Shown here one piece after another: positions 23,781-31,328 of a DNA stretch of 44,871 nt. Source of the DNA: Treponema sp. UBA6367 (GTDB taxonomy: Bacteria > Spirochaetota > Spirochaetia > Treponematales > Treponemataceae). Positions within the stretch are counted from its first letter, which is position 1; the number at the start of each line of letters is the position of its first letter. A program made the translations under genes and the position numbers. The notes under the pieces are model-generated. The model had not been told where the DNA came from. It ran no database searches and saw only the letters and a program-made list of their open reading frames with translations. The stretch is from positions 185,829 through 230,699 of the forward strand of contig DJRF01000013.1 in NCBI GenBank assembly GCA_002437725.1, given 5' to 3'.

Positions 23781-24203
23781 ATGGAAAAAGTATTTGTTAG
23801 CGAAATAACTCCTATCAAAGTGGAATTTTACGATGTTGATGCAATGAACGTTGTTTGGCATGGAAATTACGTAAAATTTTTGGAAGCTGCGCGTTGCGCT
23901 CTTCTTGATAAAATAGGTTATGGCTATAAAGAAATGGTTCGCGACGGTTACGCTTTTCCTGTTACAACAATGAATTTAAAATATATAAGGTCTTTACTGT
24001 TTGCAGAAAAGGCTGTTGTAAAAACATATTTGGTGGAATATGAAAATCGTATAAAAATCAAGTATGAAATTTATAATGAAAAAGGGGAGCTTTCTACAAA
24101 GGCGGAAACAACTCAAATGGCGCTTAACTTAAATACGCATGAGTCCGAATTTGAATGTCCAAAAAAGTTTGTTGAGCTTGTTAAAAAGTTTTCTGATGAA
24201 TAA
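23781..24203 (+). CDS. 4-hydroxybenzoyl-CoA-type (YbgC-like) acyl thioesterase
   Basis: A 140-aa hotdog thioesterase. The active-site segment is EFYDVDAMNVVWHGNYVKFL (about 14-33), matching the YbgC/4HBT pattern D-x-x-x-V-x-H-x-x-Y with the catalytic Asp, followed by FLEAARCALLDKIG. It is placed like ApeK in aryl-polyene clusters and may release or proofread acyl-ACP chains. Start chosen at ATG 23781, 10 bp after the previous stop; the in-frame GTG 23772 is less likely. Confidence 0.85.
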   Translation: MEKVFVSEITPIKVEFYDVDAMNVVWHGNYVKFLEAARCALLDKIGYGYKEMVRDGYAFPVTTMNLKYIRSLLFAEKAVVKTYLVEYENRIKIKYEIYNEKGELSTKAETTQMALNLNTHESEFECPKKFVELVKKFSDE

Positions 24204-24215
24204 AAAGGGTAAAAA

Positions 24216-24728
24216 ATGGCAGATGTCGAACCTAAAAATGTGGCTCAATTTATTGACCACGATGAACTTATAAATTATCTTCCTCACAAAGGAAAGATGT
24301 TTTTGCTGAGCCGAGTTACTCAGCATGATGTTGAAAAACACACAATCACAAGCGAATACGATATTACAAAAGATTGTATTTTCTACGAGGAAGAATTTCA
24401 TGGAGTTCCAACTTGGGCGGGATTTGAGCTTATGGCGCAGGGAATTTCTGCTCTTACAGGAATTACAAATAAAATCAAAGGACGAACGCCGCTTCCAGGA
24501 ATGATTTTGAGCGTTGTTGATTTTAAGGCTTCTGTTGGATTTTTAAAGAATGGCTCGACTTGCCAGATGAAAATCGCAGAAGATTACCGTGATGAAGAAA
24601 CTCATACTTATCGCTATTTGTGCAGTCTTTTTGCTGCGGTGGGCGACACAGAACCTGCTGCGACAGCAAAAATTACCGTAATGGAAACAGAAGATATGCT
24701 TGCAATGTTTAAAGGTAAGGCTGAATAG
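24216..24728 (+). CDS. ApeP-like 3-hydroxyacyl-ACP dehydratase
   Basis: A 170-aa hotdog protein of the ApeP/FabA-like group. YLPHKGKMFLLSRV (about 26-39) matches the LPHRPPMLLLDRV leader, and GVPTWAGFELMAQGISALTG (about 67-86) matches the G-V-P-x-W-x-G-x-E-x-M-A-Q-x-x-A core of APE dehydratases. It is expected to work with the ApeI-like and ketoreductase genes around it. It starts 12 bp after the thioesterase stop with AAAGGG upstream. Confidence 0.85.
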   Translation: MADVEPKNVAQFIDHDELINYLPHKGKMFLLSRVTQHDVEKHTITSEYDITKDCIFYEEEFHGVPTWAGFELMAQGISALTGITNKIKGRTPLPGMILSVVDFKASVGFLKNGSTCQMKIAEDYRDEETHTYRYLCSLFAAVGDTEPAATAKITVMETEDMLAMFKGKAE

Positions 24729-24772
24729 GCTGATGTGCTAGGCGAAAGTTTTATAATTTTTTTGGGGGAAAT

Positions 24773-25534
24773 ATGAACGAAAATAAGAAAGTTTTAGTAA
24801 CTGGCGCTTCTGGAGGAATCGGCCGTGCCTGCGCAGTTGAAGCTGCAAAAGCCGGATATTATGTTATTTGCCATTACAATGGAAACAAGGCTCGCGCTGA
24901 AGAAACTCTTTCAGAAATAAAAGCTGCCGGCGGAAACGGAGAATTGATTCAGTTCAATGTTGCCGACCGCGAGGATTGCAAGGCAAAACTTGGAGAAATG
25001 GTTTCTAAACTTGCAGAAAACGGCGAAATCCTTTGGGGAATTATTAACAATGCAGGAATTACCCGCGACAACACTTTTGTTGGTCTTGAAGACAGCGACT
25101 GGGATTCTGTAATCCACACAAATCTGGACAGTTTTTATAACGTTCTAAAACCGCTTGTTATGACTATGGCTAGCCGAAAAAACAAGCGCGGCGGACGAAT
25201 CATTACAATGGCTTCTGTAAGCGGAATCATTGGAAACCGCGGACAGTCAAACTATTCTGCTTCAAAAGCCGGAATTATTGGCGCGACAAAAGCATTGGCG
25301 GTTGAGCTTGCCGGAAGAAATATTACATGCAATGTAATCGCGCCTGGTGCGATTGAAACTGAAATGACTGCAAACATCATTCCAGAGGCAAAAGAAATAA
25401 TGCTCAGCACAATTCCAATGAAACGCATGGGCAAGCCAGAAGAAATTGCCGCTGCGGCAGTTTTTCTTCTGAGCGAAGGAGCTTCGTACATAACTCGCCA
25501 AGTAATCACAGTTGACGGCGGAATGGTTGGATAA
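24773..25534 (+). CDS. fabG: 3-oxoacyl-ACP reductase (FabG/ApeQ-like)
   Basis: A 253-aa short-chain dehydrogenase/reductase. VTGASGGIG (about 9-17) binds NADP(H); INNAG (about 90-94) and the catalytic Ser (ASVSG, about 147-151), YSASK (Tyr-x-x-x-Lys, about 161-165) and GAIETEM segments are intact. It reduces 3-ketoacyl-ACP; as part of this run of genes it is most likely dedicated to the APE-like pathway rather than the primary fatty-acid cycle, but a housekeeping role cannot be excluded. A strong terminator follows. Confidence 0.9.
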   Translation: MNENKKVLVTGASGGIGRACAVEAAKAGYYVICHYNGNKARAEETLSEIKAAGGNGELIQFNVADREDCKAKLGEMVSKLAENGEILWGIINNAGITRDNTFVGLEDSDWDSVIHTNLDSFYNVLKPLVMTMASRKNKRGGRIITMASVSGIIGNRGQSNYSASKAGIIGATKALAVELAGRNITCNVIAPGAIETEMTANIIPEAKEIMLSTIPMKRMGKPEEIAAAAVFLLSEGASYITRQVITVDGGMVG

Positions 25535-25538
25535 GGCG

Positions 25539-25562
25539 GAGCGAGCCTTGACTAGATGTATT
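25539..25562 (+). repeat. Short dispersed repeat
   Basis: AGCGAGCCTTGACTAGATG with flanking TATT closely matches AGCGAACCTTGACCAGACG with TATT at 14557-14580. Both lie just after a plus-strand gene. Confidence 0.4.
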
Positions 25563-25576
25563 AAAAACACGAATGA

Positions 25577-25613
25577 AGTGACCGTATGAATTATTCAGCG
25601 GTCACTTTTTTTA
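25577..25613 (+). terminator. Rho-independent terminator after fabG
   Basis: AGTGACCG (25577-25584) and CGGTCACT (25599-25606) form a perfect 8-bp stem followed by seven T. Confidence 0.88.
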
Positions 25614-25685
25614 TTTGAGGTTAAATTTTTGTTTTTGAAGAATAAAATCGATTTCAGCATATTATACGTGAAAGGGAGCAAATAT

Positions 25686-26468
25686 ATGTTTATTAAAGAG
25701 AAATTGAATAGAATTTTGATTTTTTCGTTTTTGTTGTCGACTTTTTTTGCTTCTGCACAATCCATATCAGATTTGAATAAAGAAAAATATTATAAATTGG
25801 AAATCAATCAATTTGATCGTGTGGTTCTGAATTCATATCCTCAAACAGTTATCGATATAAAAAGCAAAAAGAATAAATCAATTATAAAATTAAAAACTCA
25901 TGGAACATTAAATGAATATAATTCAATGAGTAATAATATCAATGATGAAAGTGTTACGGATGCAAAAAAATATTTACAAAGTTCTGATTTAATCGATTAC
26001 AGCGAAGAAAATATAGGAGTTATTTATAATAAATTACAGCTTTCTGCACTATCAGAATTTCAGTGTGCAAAAACAATATTAAATTTTCTCTCTGCTGTTA
26101 TAAAATATGACAGAAAACTTGCAGAGGAAATAAGTTCGGGTTCATGTTATGGTAGGTCTGCTTCATGGGTATTAAAAAACCAAAAAGGAACTTGTGGGGA
26201 ATATGCAAATTTATTTATTGCATTAATGAGATTGAGAGGAATCCCATGCAAATTTATAACAGGAGTGTATTACTCTGAAAGACAGACTACTTTTCATGCA
26301 TGGGCTGAATTTTATGATAATAGAAAAGGATGGGTTGCGGTAGATCCTCAAGGTGCTATGATAGGAGTAACATCAAATCATATCAAACTAATGGAAGGAA
26401 TTGATTTAAAAGAAACAAATTTTGATATGGCAAACTGTAATTTCAAAATTAAACAAATAATTAAATGA
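25686..26468 (+). CDS. Secreted transglutaminase-like cysteine protease family protein
   Basis: A 260-aa exported protein with signal peptide (about 1-25, ending ASAQS) and a transglutaminase-like core. The catalytic triad is recognisable: Cys in GTCGEYANLFIALMRLRGIP (about 168-187), His in TFHAWAEFYD (about 204-213) and Asp in VAVDPQG (about 220-226). It may cleave or crosslink peptides in the periplasm. The gene is much more AT-rich than the fabG gene before it. It overlaps the next gene by ATGA, so the two are coupled. The start ATG 25686 has AAGGGAG upstream; a TTG at 25629 in the same frame is unlikely. Confidence 0.75.
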   Translation: MFIKEKLNRILIFSFLLSTFFASAQSISDLNKEKYYKLEINQFDRVVLNSYPQTVIDIKSKKNKSIIKLKTHGTLNEYNSMSNNINDESVTDAKKYLQSSDLIDYSEENIGVIYNKLQLSALSEFQCAKTILNFLSAVIKYDRKLAEEISSGSCYGRSASWVLKNQKGTCGEYANLFIALMRLRGIPCKFITGVYYSERQTTFHAWAEFYDNRKGWVAVDPQGAMIGVTSNHIKLMEGIDLKETNFDMANCNFKIKQIIK

Positions 26469-26968
26469 AACTTATAAAACAATTCGATGAAACAGATTGT
26501 GGAGCGGCATGTCTTGCGATGCTGGCAAGCCATTTTGGCAGTCATCTTTCCATAACGAAAATCCGTGAGGTTGCCGGAACAGACAGGGAAGGCACTTCCT
26601 TGAAAGGTATGCTTGAGGCAGCTAAAAAACTCAATCTGGATGCAAAAGCGGTAAAAGGGAGCGGACAGATTTTTTCTAAGAAGTTTCCTGTTCCTCTTAT
26701 TGCACATTTACAGTATCAGAATGGTAACAATCACTTTGTTGTTATTGCAAAAATAAACGAAATACGTGTTTGGATTTATGATCCGGCACTTGGAAAAATT
26801 TCTTATAAAAAAGAAGATTTCTTAAAAATCTGGTCAGGTTATTTGATGCTTGTTTCTCCGACTCCAGATTTTGTTATTCAAAAAGATGGACATGCATTAA
26901 TCTCTATTTCAACCGTAATCTCTGCGCAGGTAATAGCAACTCATATTGTTCTTACCACAGTTTTATAA
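26465..26968 (+). pseudogene. C39-peptidase ABC exporter, truncated after the peptidase domain
   Basis: A 167-aa product whose first about 135 residues form a C39 double-glycine leader peptidase domain: FDETDCGAACLAMLASHFG (catalytic Cys about 12), NNHFVVIAKI (catalytic His about 93) and YDPALG (Asp about 109). It ends within what looks like the first transporter helix (ISTVISAQVIATHIVLTTVL); the membrane and ATPase domains of this exporter class (about 700 aa) are absent. The open frame stops where the convergent Fic gene begins, overlapping it by 17 bp, so a recombination junction is likely. A surviving stand-alone peptidase is possible. Confidence 0.75.
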
Positions 26969-28007
26969 GGTTATATAGGAAAGCGTTTTTATATAATTTA
27001 GTTTTACCTATTTTTTCTTCAATCAAGATTCCGTTTTCAGCAAGTTCATGCAGATACTTGCTTGAAGTATTTCTTGAGATGCTAAGTTTTTCACAAAGAT
27101 ATTCATTCTTTGTATAAAAATCATAAAACAGATGTTCCAGTAATTCCTGTGAATAAATTTTGGGACAACGTTCTTTTATCAGAGTCGAAGCATTGTTCAT
27201 TGTTTCTATAAATGAATGAATAAAATTCAACGTAAACTCAGACATCTGATATACACCCTCAATCATGAATAATAAATAGTCTTTAATGTTATTCAGGCTT
27301 TCTTGTGTGGCATTTAATAGTTCATAGTAACGAGCGCGGTTTTGATTTATATATTTACTAAGGTAAAGAATTGGAATATCAAGTTTTTTAGTAAGGGTAA
27401 GAAACAAAATATTCAATATTCGTCCGGTTCGGCCATTTCCATCATAAAAAGGATGTATAGATTCAAACTGAAAATGAATAACTGCCATTTTTAATACTGG
27501 GTCAGTGTCTTCTAAATCCTGCATATTTATATATTTTTCAAGATTAGTAAGATAATCGGATATTTCTTCATAGTTCTGTGGTGGAGTATGCAGAACTTTT
27601 CCAGTCCTTGTATTCATAATTACAGTGCCAGGAAGTTTGCGTAAATCTCCTGCATCTGGTTCAACAATATGATGAATTTCAATTATTTGATTTGCAGAAA
27701 TAAAATAGTGTTCTTTTAAAAGTTCATAACCACGAAGCATGGCCTGCCGATAATTTAAAACTTCTTTTGAAGCAGGATTTGATTTTTTGCATGACATTTC
27801 CTTAAAAATTTCATCAAAGGTTGTTACTATATTTTCAATTTCGCTGGATTCTTTTGCTTCCCCAAGAGTAATTGCATTAAAAATGATATAAGGGTTTGGT
27901 AAAAGGTTTATTGCTCCATTCAATTCTCCAAGCTTGTGGTTTGCCTTGATAAGAGCCTTCAAAATCTGAGAATCATTATAATCAAAATTATAAGGAAGTT
28001 TTGTCAT
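26952..28007 (-). CDS. Fic family protein (class II) with C-terminal winged helix
   Basis: A 351-aa Fic protein that would transfer AMP (or another nucleotide moiety) to target hydroxyls. The catalytic HPFYDGNGRTGRI (about 193-205) matches HPFxxGNGRxxR. An N-terminal inhibitory helix SSEIEN (about 55-60) fits SxxxEN, so the protein is self-inhibited. Residues about 305-345 (LCEKLSISRNTSSKYLHELA) look like a winged helix, suggesting DNA binding and autoregulation; three TTGTGCATAT boxes lie just upstream. It has no obvious partner antitoxin gene and is transcribed against the neighbouring genes. Conserved residues suggest it is intact. Confidence 0.9.
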   Translation of the reverse strand: MTKLPYNFDYNDSQILKALIKANHKLGELNGAINLLPNPYIIFNAITLGEAKESSEIENIVTTFDEIFKEMSCKKSNPASKEVLNYRQAMLRGYELLKEHYFISANQIIEIHHIVEPDAGDLRKLPGTVIMNTRTGKVLHTPPQNYEEISDYLTNLEKYINMQDLEDTDPVLKMAVIHFQFESIHPFYDGNGRTGRILNILFLTLTKKLDIPILYLSKYINQNRARYYELLNATQESLNNIKDYLLFMIEGVYQMSEFTLNFIHSFIETMNNASTLIKERCPKIYSQELLEHLFYDFYTKNEYLCEKLSISRNTSSKYLHELAENGILIEEKIGKTKLYKNAFLYNLIKLW

Positions 28008-28026
28008 ACATTAATTTTTGCATTGT

Positions 28027-28076
28027 TTGTGCATATTGTCAATATATGCACAATATTTAGATATTTTTGTGCATAT
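28027..28076 (-). promoter_or_regulatory. Operator-like box cluster upstream of fic
   Basis: TTGTGCATAT occurs at 28027-28036 and 28067-28076, and its reverse complement ATATGCACAA at 28044-28053. The first two form an inverted repeat, and the two direct copies are exactly 40 bp apart. The nearest box is 20 bp from the fic start. This is a plausible binding site for the winged helix of Fic. Confidence 0.55.
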
Positions 28077-28128
28077 TTAAAAATAGGCATCTAGGTGGAG
28101 GGAGAATATTCAAAACGAACCGCTTTTC

Positions 28129-28343
28129 TTGTTTATAGAACGCCCGAATCCGATTGTTGACTTTTATTCTGTTGAGAATATTTCAAATGAAAGAGAAACC
28201 AAGTCTCTTGCAGAAGCCGCAAAATCTGTAAAAGAGGCAAAACGGTTTATAATCATTACCTATGAAGAAGAAAAAGAGCTGAATGTTGATGATATAAAAA
28301 TTGAAGTTATTCTAGTCTAGAAATGGTGGTTGGAAGTATGCTT
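28129..28343 (+). pseudogene. C-terminal relic of a DUF4143-type ATPase
   Basis: The open frame (with a TTG, no ribosome-binding site) reads VDFYSVENIS, ETKSLAEAAKSVKEAKRFII and TYEEEKELN, the usual end of DUF4143/AAA family ATPases. The frame stops at a TAG at 28318-28320, after which KWWLE follows in frame. Family members end with a W-K-W sequence there, so TGG has probably become TAG. Everything before the tail is missing. The identification is by pattern only. From 28344 to 28470 there is AT-rich sequence with a weak TTGAAT/TTATAT pair. Confidence 0.5.
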
Positions 28344-28470
28344 TTTACAAAAAAACAGCAAATAAAGTCTTAGAAAAACTATACAATTGAATCTTGCACA
28401 AACTATTCGTTATATAGATTTTTTTTATTTATTACATTAAACTTTTATAGAACTCGCTGAAAGATTTATG

Positions 28471-28551
28471 CGGGGCGTTACGGGGCGGCGATTGAGCCCC
28501 GTTAGAAGGGGTAGGGCGCAACGAAGTGCGCCCGAGGGGAAGGCTTTCCCC
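28471..28551 (+). repeat. GC-rich triple-hairpin element
   Basis: Three hairpins in 80 bp: GGGG/CCCC around CGGCGATTGAG, GGGCGCA/TGCGCCC (28514-28533) and GGGGAA/TTCCCC (28536-28551). The last matches the element at 16827-16916. Composition differs sharply from the flanks. Confidence 0.55.
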
Positions 28552-28581
28552 AGCAAAAGAAAAATAAAAAAGGAAAATTAT

Positions 28582-29844
28582 ATGGATTTTACAAAACCAA
28601 ACGGAAAGCGTCGTGTTGTGATTACTGGCGCGGGAATGATGAGCGGACTTGGGCAGTCTTGGGAAGAGGCTTTTGCCCAGCTTAAATCTTATAAGAATTG
28701 CATTAAAAATATGGAAGAATGGCACGACATTCAGGGAATGAATACTCACCTTGCGTGTCCGGCTAAGGGCGAAATTCCAAAATATCCGCGTAAATTGGTT
28801 CGCGGAATGGGGCGGGTTGCTCTTCTTTCTTATCATACTTCGCAGATGGCTTTGCAGATGGCTGGTCTTTTAAACGAAGACGGAACAATTGTTGATGAAT
28901 GTAAAAACGGCAGAACTGGGGTTGCTTACGGTTCTTCGATGGGTTCTTTTGATTCGATTCAGGAACTTACAAGCGTTATGGAAGACCGCTGCACTGCAAA
29001 AGTAAATTCTTCAACTTATATTAAATGTATGCCTCATACTTGCGCTGCAAATATTGAAGTAACTTACCAGCTTAAAGGCCGAATGATTGTAACAAGCGAG
29101 GCTTGTACTTCTGGTTCGCAGTCGATTGGTTATGCGTACGAGACAATTGAAAACGGCTTGCAGGATATGATGATTGCCGGCGGTGCGGAAGAGCTTTGTC
29201 CGCCGGATGCGGCTATTTTTGACCAGCTTGGTTCAACTTCAATCCGCAATGAGCATCCGGAAACTGCTCCGAGCCCTTTTGACAAAGATCGCGACGGTCT
29301 TGTTATTGGCGAAGGCGCAGGAACTTTGATTCTTGAAGATTTGGAACACGCTGTAAAACGTGGCGCAAAAATTTATGCTGAAATTGTCGGCTTTGGTACA
29401 AATACGGACGGAACCCACATTACTTCGCCAAACAGCGAGACTATGGGAATTTGTATGCAGCTTGCGCTTGATTCGGCAAATCTTAAGGCTGACGACATTG
29501 CTTACGTAAATGCGCACGGAACTTCAACTCACCACGGAGATATTGCGGAAACAACCGCTACAGAGCGCGTTTTTGGTAGGAAAGTTCCGATTTCTTCAAC
29601 AAAATCATACATCGGTCACACTTTGGGTGCGTGCGGTGCGGTTGAGGCTTGGCTTACAATCAACATGATGAACGAAGGCTGGTTCCATCCAACATTGAAT
29701 TTAAAGAATGTTGATCCTGAATGTGGCGATTTGGACTACATCAAGGACGAAGGCCGCAAAATCGATGCCGAATATGTGATGAGCAACAACTTCGCGTTTG
29801 CCGGAATCAATACATCTTTGATTTTTAAGAAGTGGCACGAATGA
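28582..29844 (+). CDS. APE-type beta-ketoacyl-ACP synthase (FabF family)
   Basis: A 420-aa thiolase-fold ketosynthase. The catalytic Cys is at about 175 in SEACTSGSQSIGYAYE, with active-site His residues in NAHGTSTHHGD (about 310-320) and SYIGHTLGACGAVEAW (about 340-357). N-terminal EEWHDIQGMNTHLACP and PRKLVRGMGRVALL segments match the FabF-like synthases of aryl-polyene clusters (W-x-x-x-x-G-L-N-T-R-L-x-A-P and R-K-x-x-R-S-M-G-R-V) better than housekeeping FabF. Start chosen at ATG 28582, with AAAAGGAAA upstream; a frame that opens at 28468 runs through the GC-rich element and is not real. It overlaps the DUF1846 gene by ATGA. Confidence 0.9.
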   Translation: MDFTKPNGKRRVVITGAGMMSGLGQSWEEAFAQLKSYKNCIKNMEEWHDIQGMNTHLACPAKGEIPKYPRKLVRGMGRVALLSYHTSQMALQMAGLLNEDGTIVDECKNGRTGVAYGSSMGSFDSIQELTSVMEDRCTAKVNSSTYIKCMPHTCAANIEVTYQLKGRMIVTSEACTSGSQSIGYAYETIENGLQDMMIAGGAEELCPPDAAIFDQLGSTSIRNEHPETAPSPFDKDRDGLVIGEGAGTLILEDLEHAVKRGAKIYAEIVGFGTNTDGTHITSPNSETMGICMQLALDSANLKADDIAYVNAHGTSTHHGDIAETTATERVFGRKVPISSTKSYIGHTLGACGAVEAWLTINMMNEGWFHPTLNLKNVDPECGDLDYIKDEGRKIDAEYVMSNNFAFAGINTSLIFKKWHE

Positions 29845-31316
29845 AATACGGATTTGACAACGAAAAATATCTAAAGATTCAGTCGGAACACATAAAAGAG
29901 CGAATCGCAAAGTTTGGGAACAAACTTTATTTGGAATTTGGCGGAAAGCTCTTTGATGACTATCATGCTTCTCGCGTATTGCCTGGATTTCAGCCGGATA
30001 GCAAATTGCGTATGCTTATGCAGCTTGCGGATTGTGCAGAAATCGTAATTGTAATTAGTGCGGTTGACATTGAAAAAAATAAAGTTCGCGGCGATTTAGG
30101 CATTACTTATGATATGGATGTTCTTCGTTTGCGCGATGAATTTCAAAAGCGTGGACTTATGGTGGGCAGCGTTGTTATAACGCATTATCAGGGGCAAGGC
30201 GCAGCAGATATTTTTCGCAAAAAATTAAAAAAACTTAAGATAAAGACGTATGTTCACTATACGATTCCCGGTTATCCTTCAAACGTTTCCTTAATAAACA
30301 GCGATGAAGGATACGGAAAAAATGATTACATAGAAACAACGCGTCCTTTGGTTGTTGTTACAGCTCCTGGCCCTGGAAGCGGAAAAATGGCAACTTGTCT
30401 TAGCCAGCTTTACCAGGATAACAGAAGAGGCATAAAGTCTGGGTACGCGAAGTTTGAAACTTTTCCAATTTGGAATCTTCCGCTTAAACATCCTGTAAAC
30501 ATTGCTTATGAAGCCGCAACGGCAGACTTAAACGATGTGAACATGATAGATCCGTGGCATTTAGAGGCCTATGGAAAAACTACTGTAAATTACAATCGCG
30601 ATATAGAAATTTATCCTGTTCTAAATGCAATTTTTGAAGGCATTTATGGTGAAAATCCTTACAAGTCGCCTACAGATATGGGTGTTAATATGGCAGGGTA
30701 CTGCATTTTTGACGATGAAGTTTGCTGCGAGGCAAGCCGCCAAGAAATAATCCGCCGTTACTATGATGCTCTTAATCGTCTTGCAGAAGGAAAAGGAACA
30801 GAAGAGGAAGTTAATAAGATTGAACTTCTTATGCAGCAGGCAAAAATTTCCACATCGGACAGAAAAGTTACGGTTGCCGCCGTTGAAAGAGGTTCTAAAT
30901 CTGGCGTTCCTACTGCGGCAATAGAACTTGCAGATGGTACAATAATCACTTCTGAAACAACAGATTTGCTTGGCGCAAGCGCGGCCCTAATTTTGAATGC
31001 GACAAAGCACCTTGCAGGAATTGACCACAAGGTAAAACTTATTCCAGCAAGCATGATTGAGCCTATTCAGAATATGAAGGTTACATATCTTAGGGGAAAC
31101 AATCCTCGTTTGCACACAGATGAGGTTTTAGTCGCTCTTGCAATGCTTTCAAAAGAAGATGAAAACTGCAAGAAGGCTCTTGAAAAGCTTTCGGAACTTA
31201 ATGGCTGTCAAGTTCATACAACGGTCATGCTTAGCGAAGTTGACAGAAAGATTTTCAAGAAGCTTGGCGTTGAGTTGACTTGCGAGCCTGTTATGAAAAA
31301 GATAAAAAGTCTTTAA
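29841..31316 (+). CDS. DUF1846 family protein
   Basis: A 491-aa cytosolic protein of normal length for DUF1846, starting KYGFDNEKYLKIQSEHIKER, the family N-terminus. Segments VVVTAPGPGSGKMATCLSQL (about 170-189, P-loop-like) and DVNMIDPWHLEAYGKTTVNY (about 230-249) are conserved. Structures exist for relatives but the function is unknown. The ATG overlaps the ketosynthase stop (ATGA); the in-frame GTG 29832 is less likely. Its tie to the ketosynthase suggests a shared operon, and possibly a shared pathway. Confidence 0.9.
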   Translation: MKYGFDNEKYLKIQSEHIKERIAKFGNKLYLEFGGKLFDDYHASRVLPGFQPDSKLRMLMQLADCAEIVIVISAVDIEKNKVRGDLGITYDMDVLRLRDEFQKRGLMVGSVVITHYQGQGAADIFRKKLKKLKIKTYVHYTIPGYPSNVSLINSDEGYGKNDYIETTRPLVVVTAPGPGSGKMATCLSQLYQDNRRGIKSGYAKFETFPIWNLPLKHPVNIAYEAATADLNDVNMIDPWHLEAYGKTTVNYNRDIEIYPVLNAIFEGIYGENPYKSPTDMGVNMAGYCIFDDEVCCEASRQEIIRRYYDALNRLAEGKGTEEEVNKIELLMQQAKISTSDRKVTVAAVERGSKSGVPTAAIELADGTIITSETTDLLGASAALILNATKHLAGIDHKVKLIPASMIEPIQNMKVTYLRGNNPRLHTDEVLVALAMLSKEDENCKKALEKLSELNGCQVHTTVMLSEVDRKIFKKLGVELTCEPVMKKIKSL

Positions 31317-31328
31317 ACCACAGAACTT

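Noticed and set aside
28468..28581. N-terminal extension of the ketosynthase (38 extra codons)
   Set aside because: The extension translates the GC-rich hairpin element, is Arg/Gly-rich, has no family counterpart and lacks a ribosome-binding site, whereas ATG 28582 has one.
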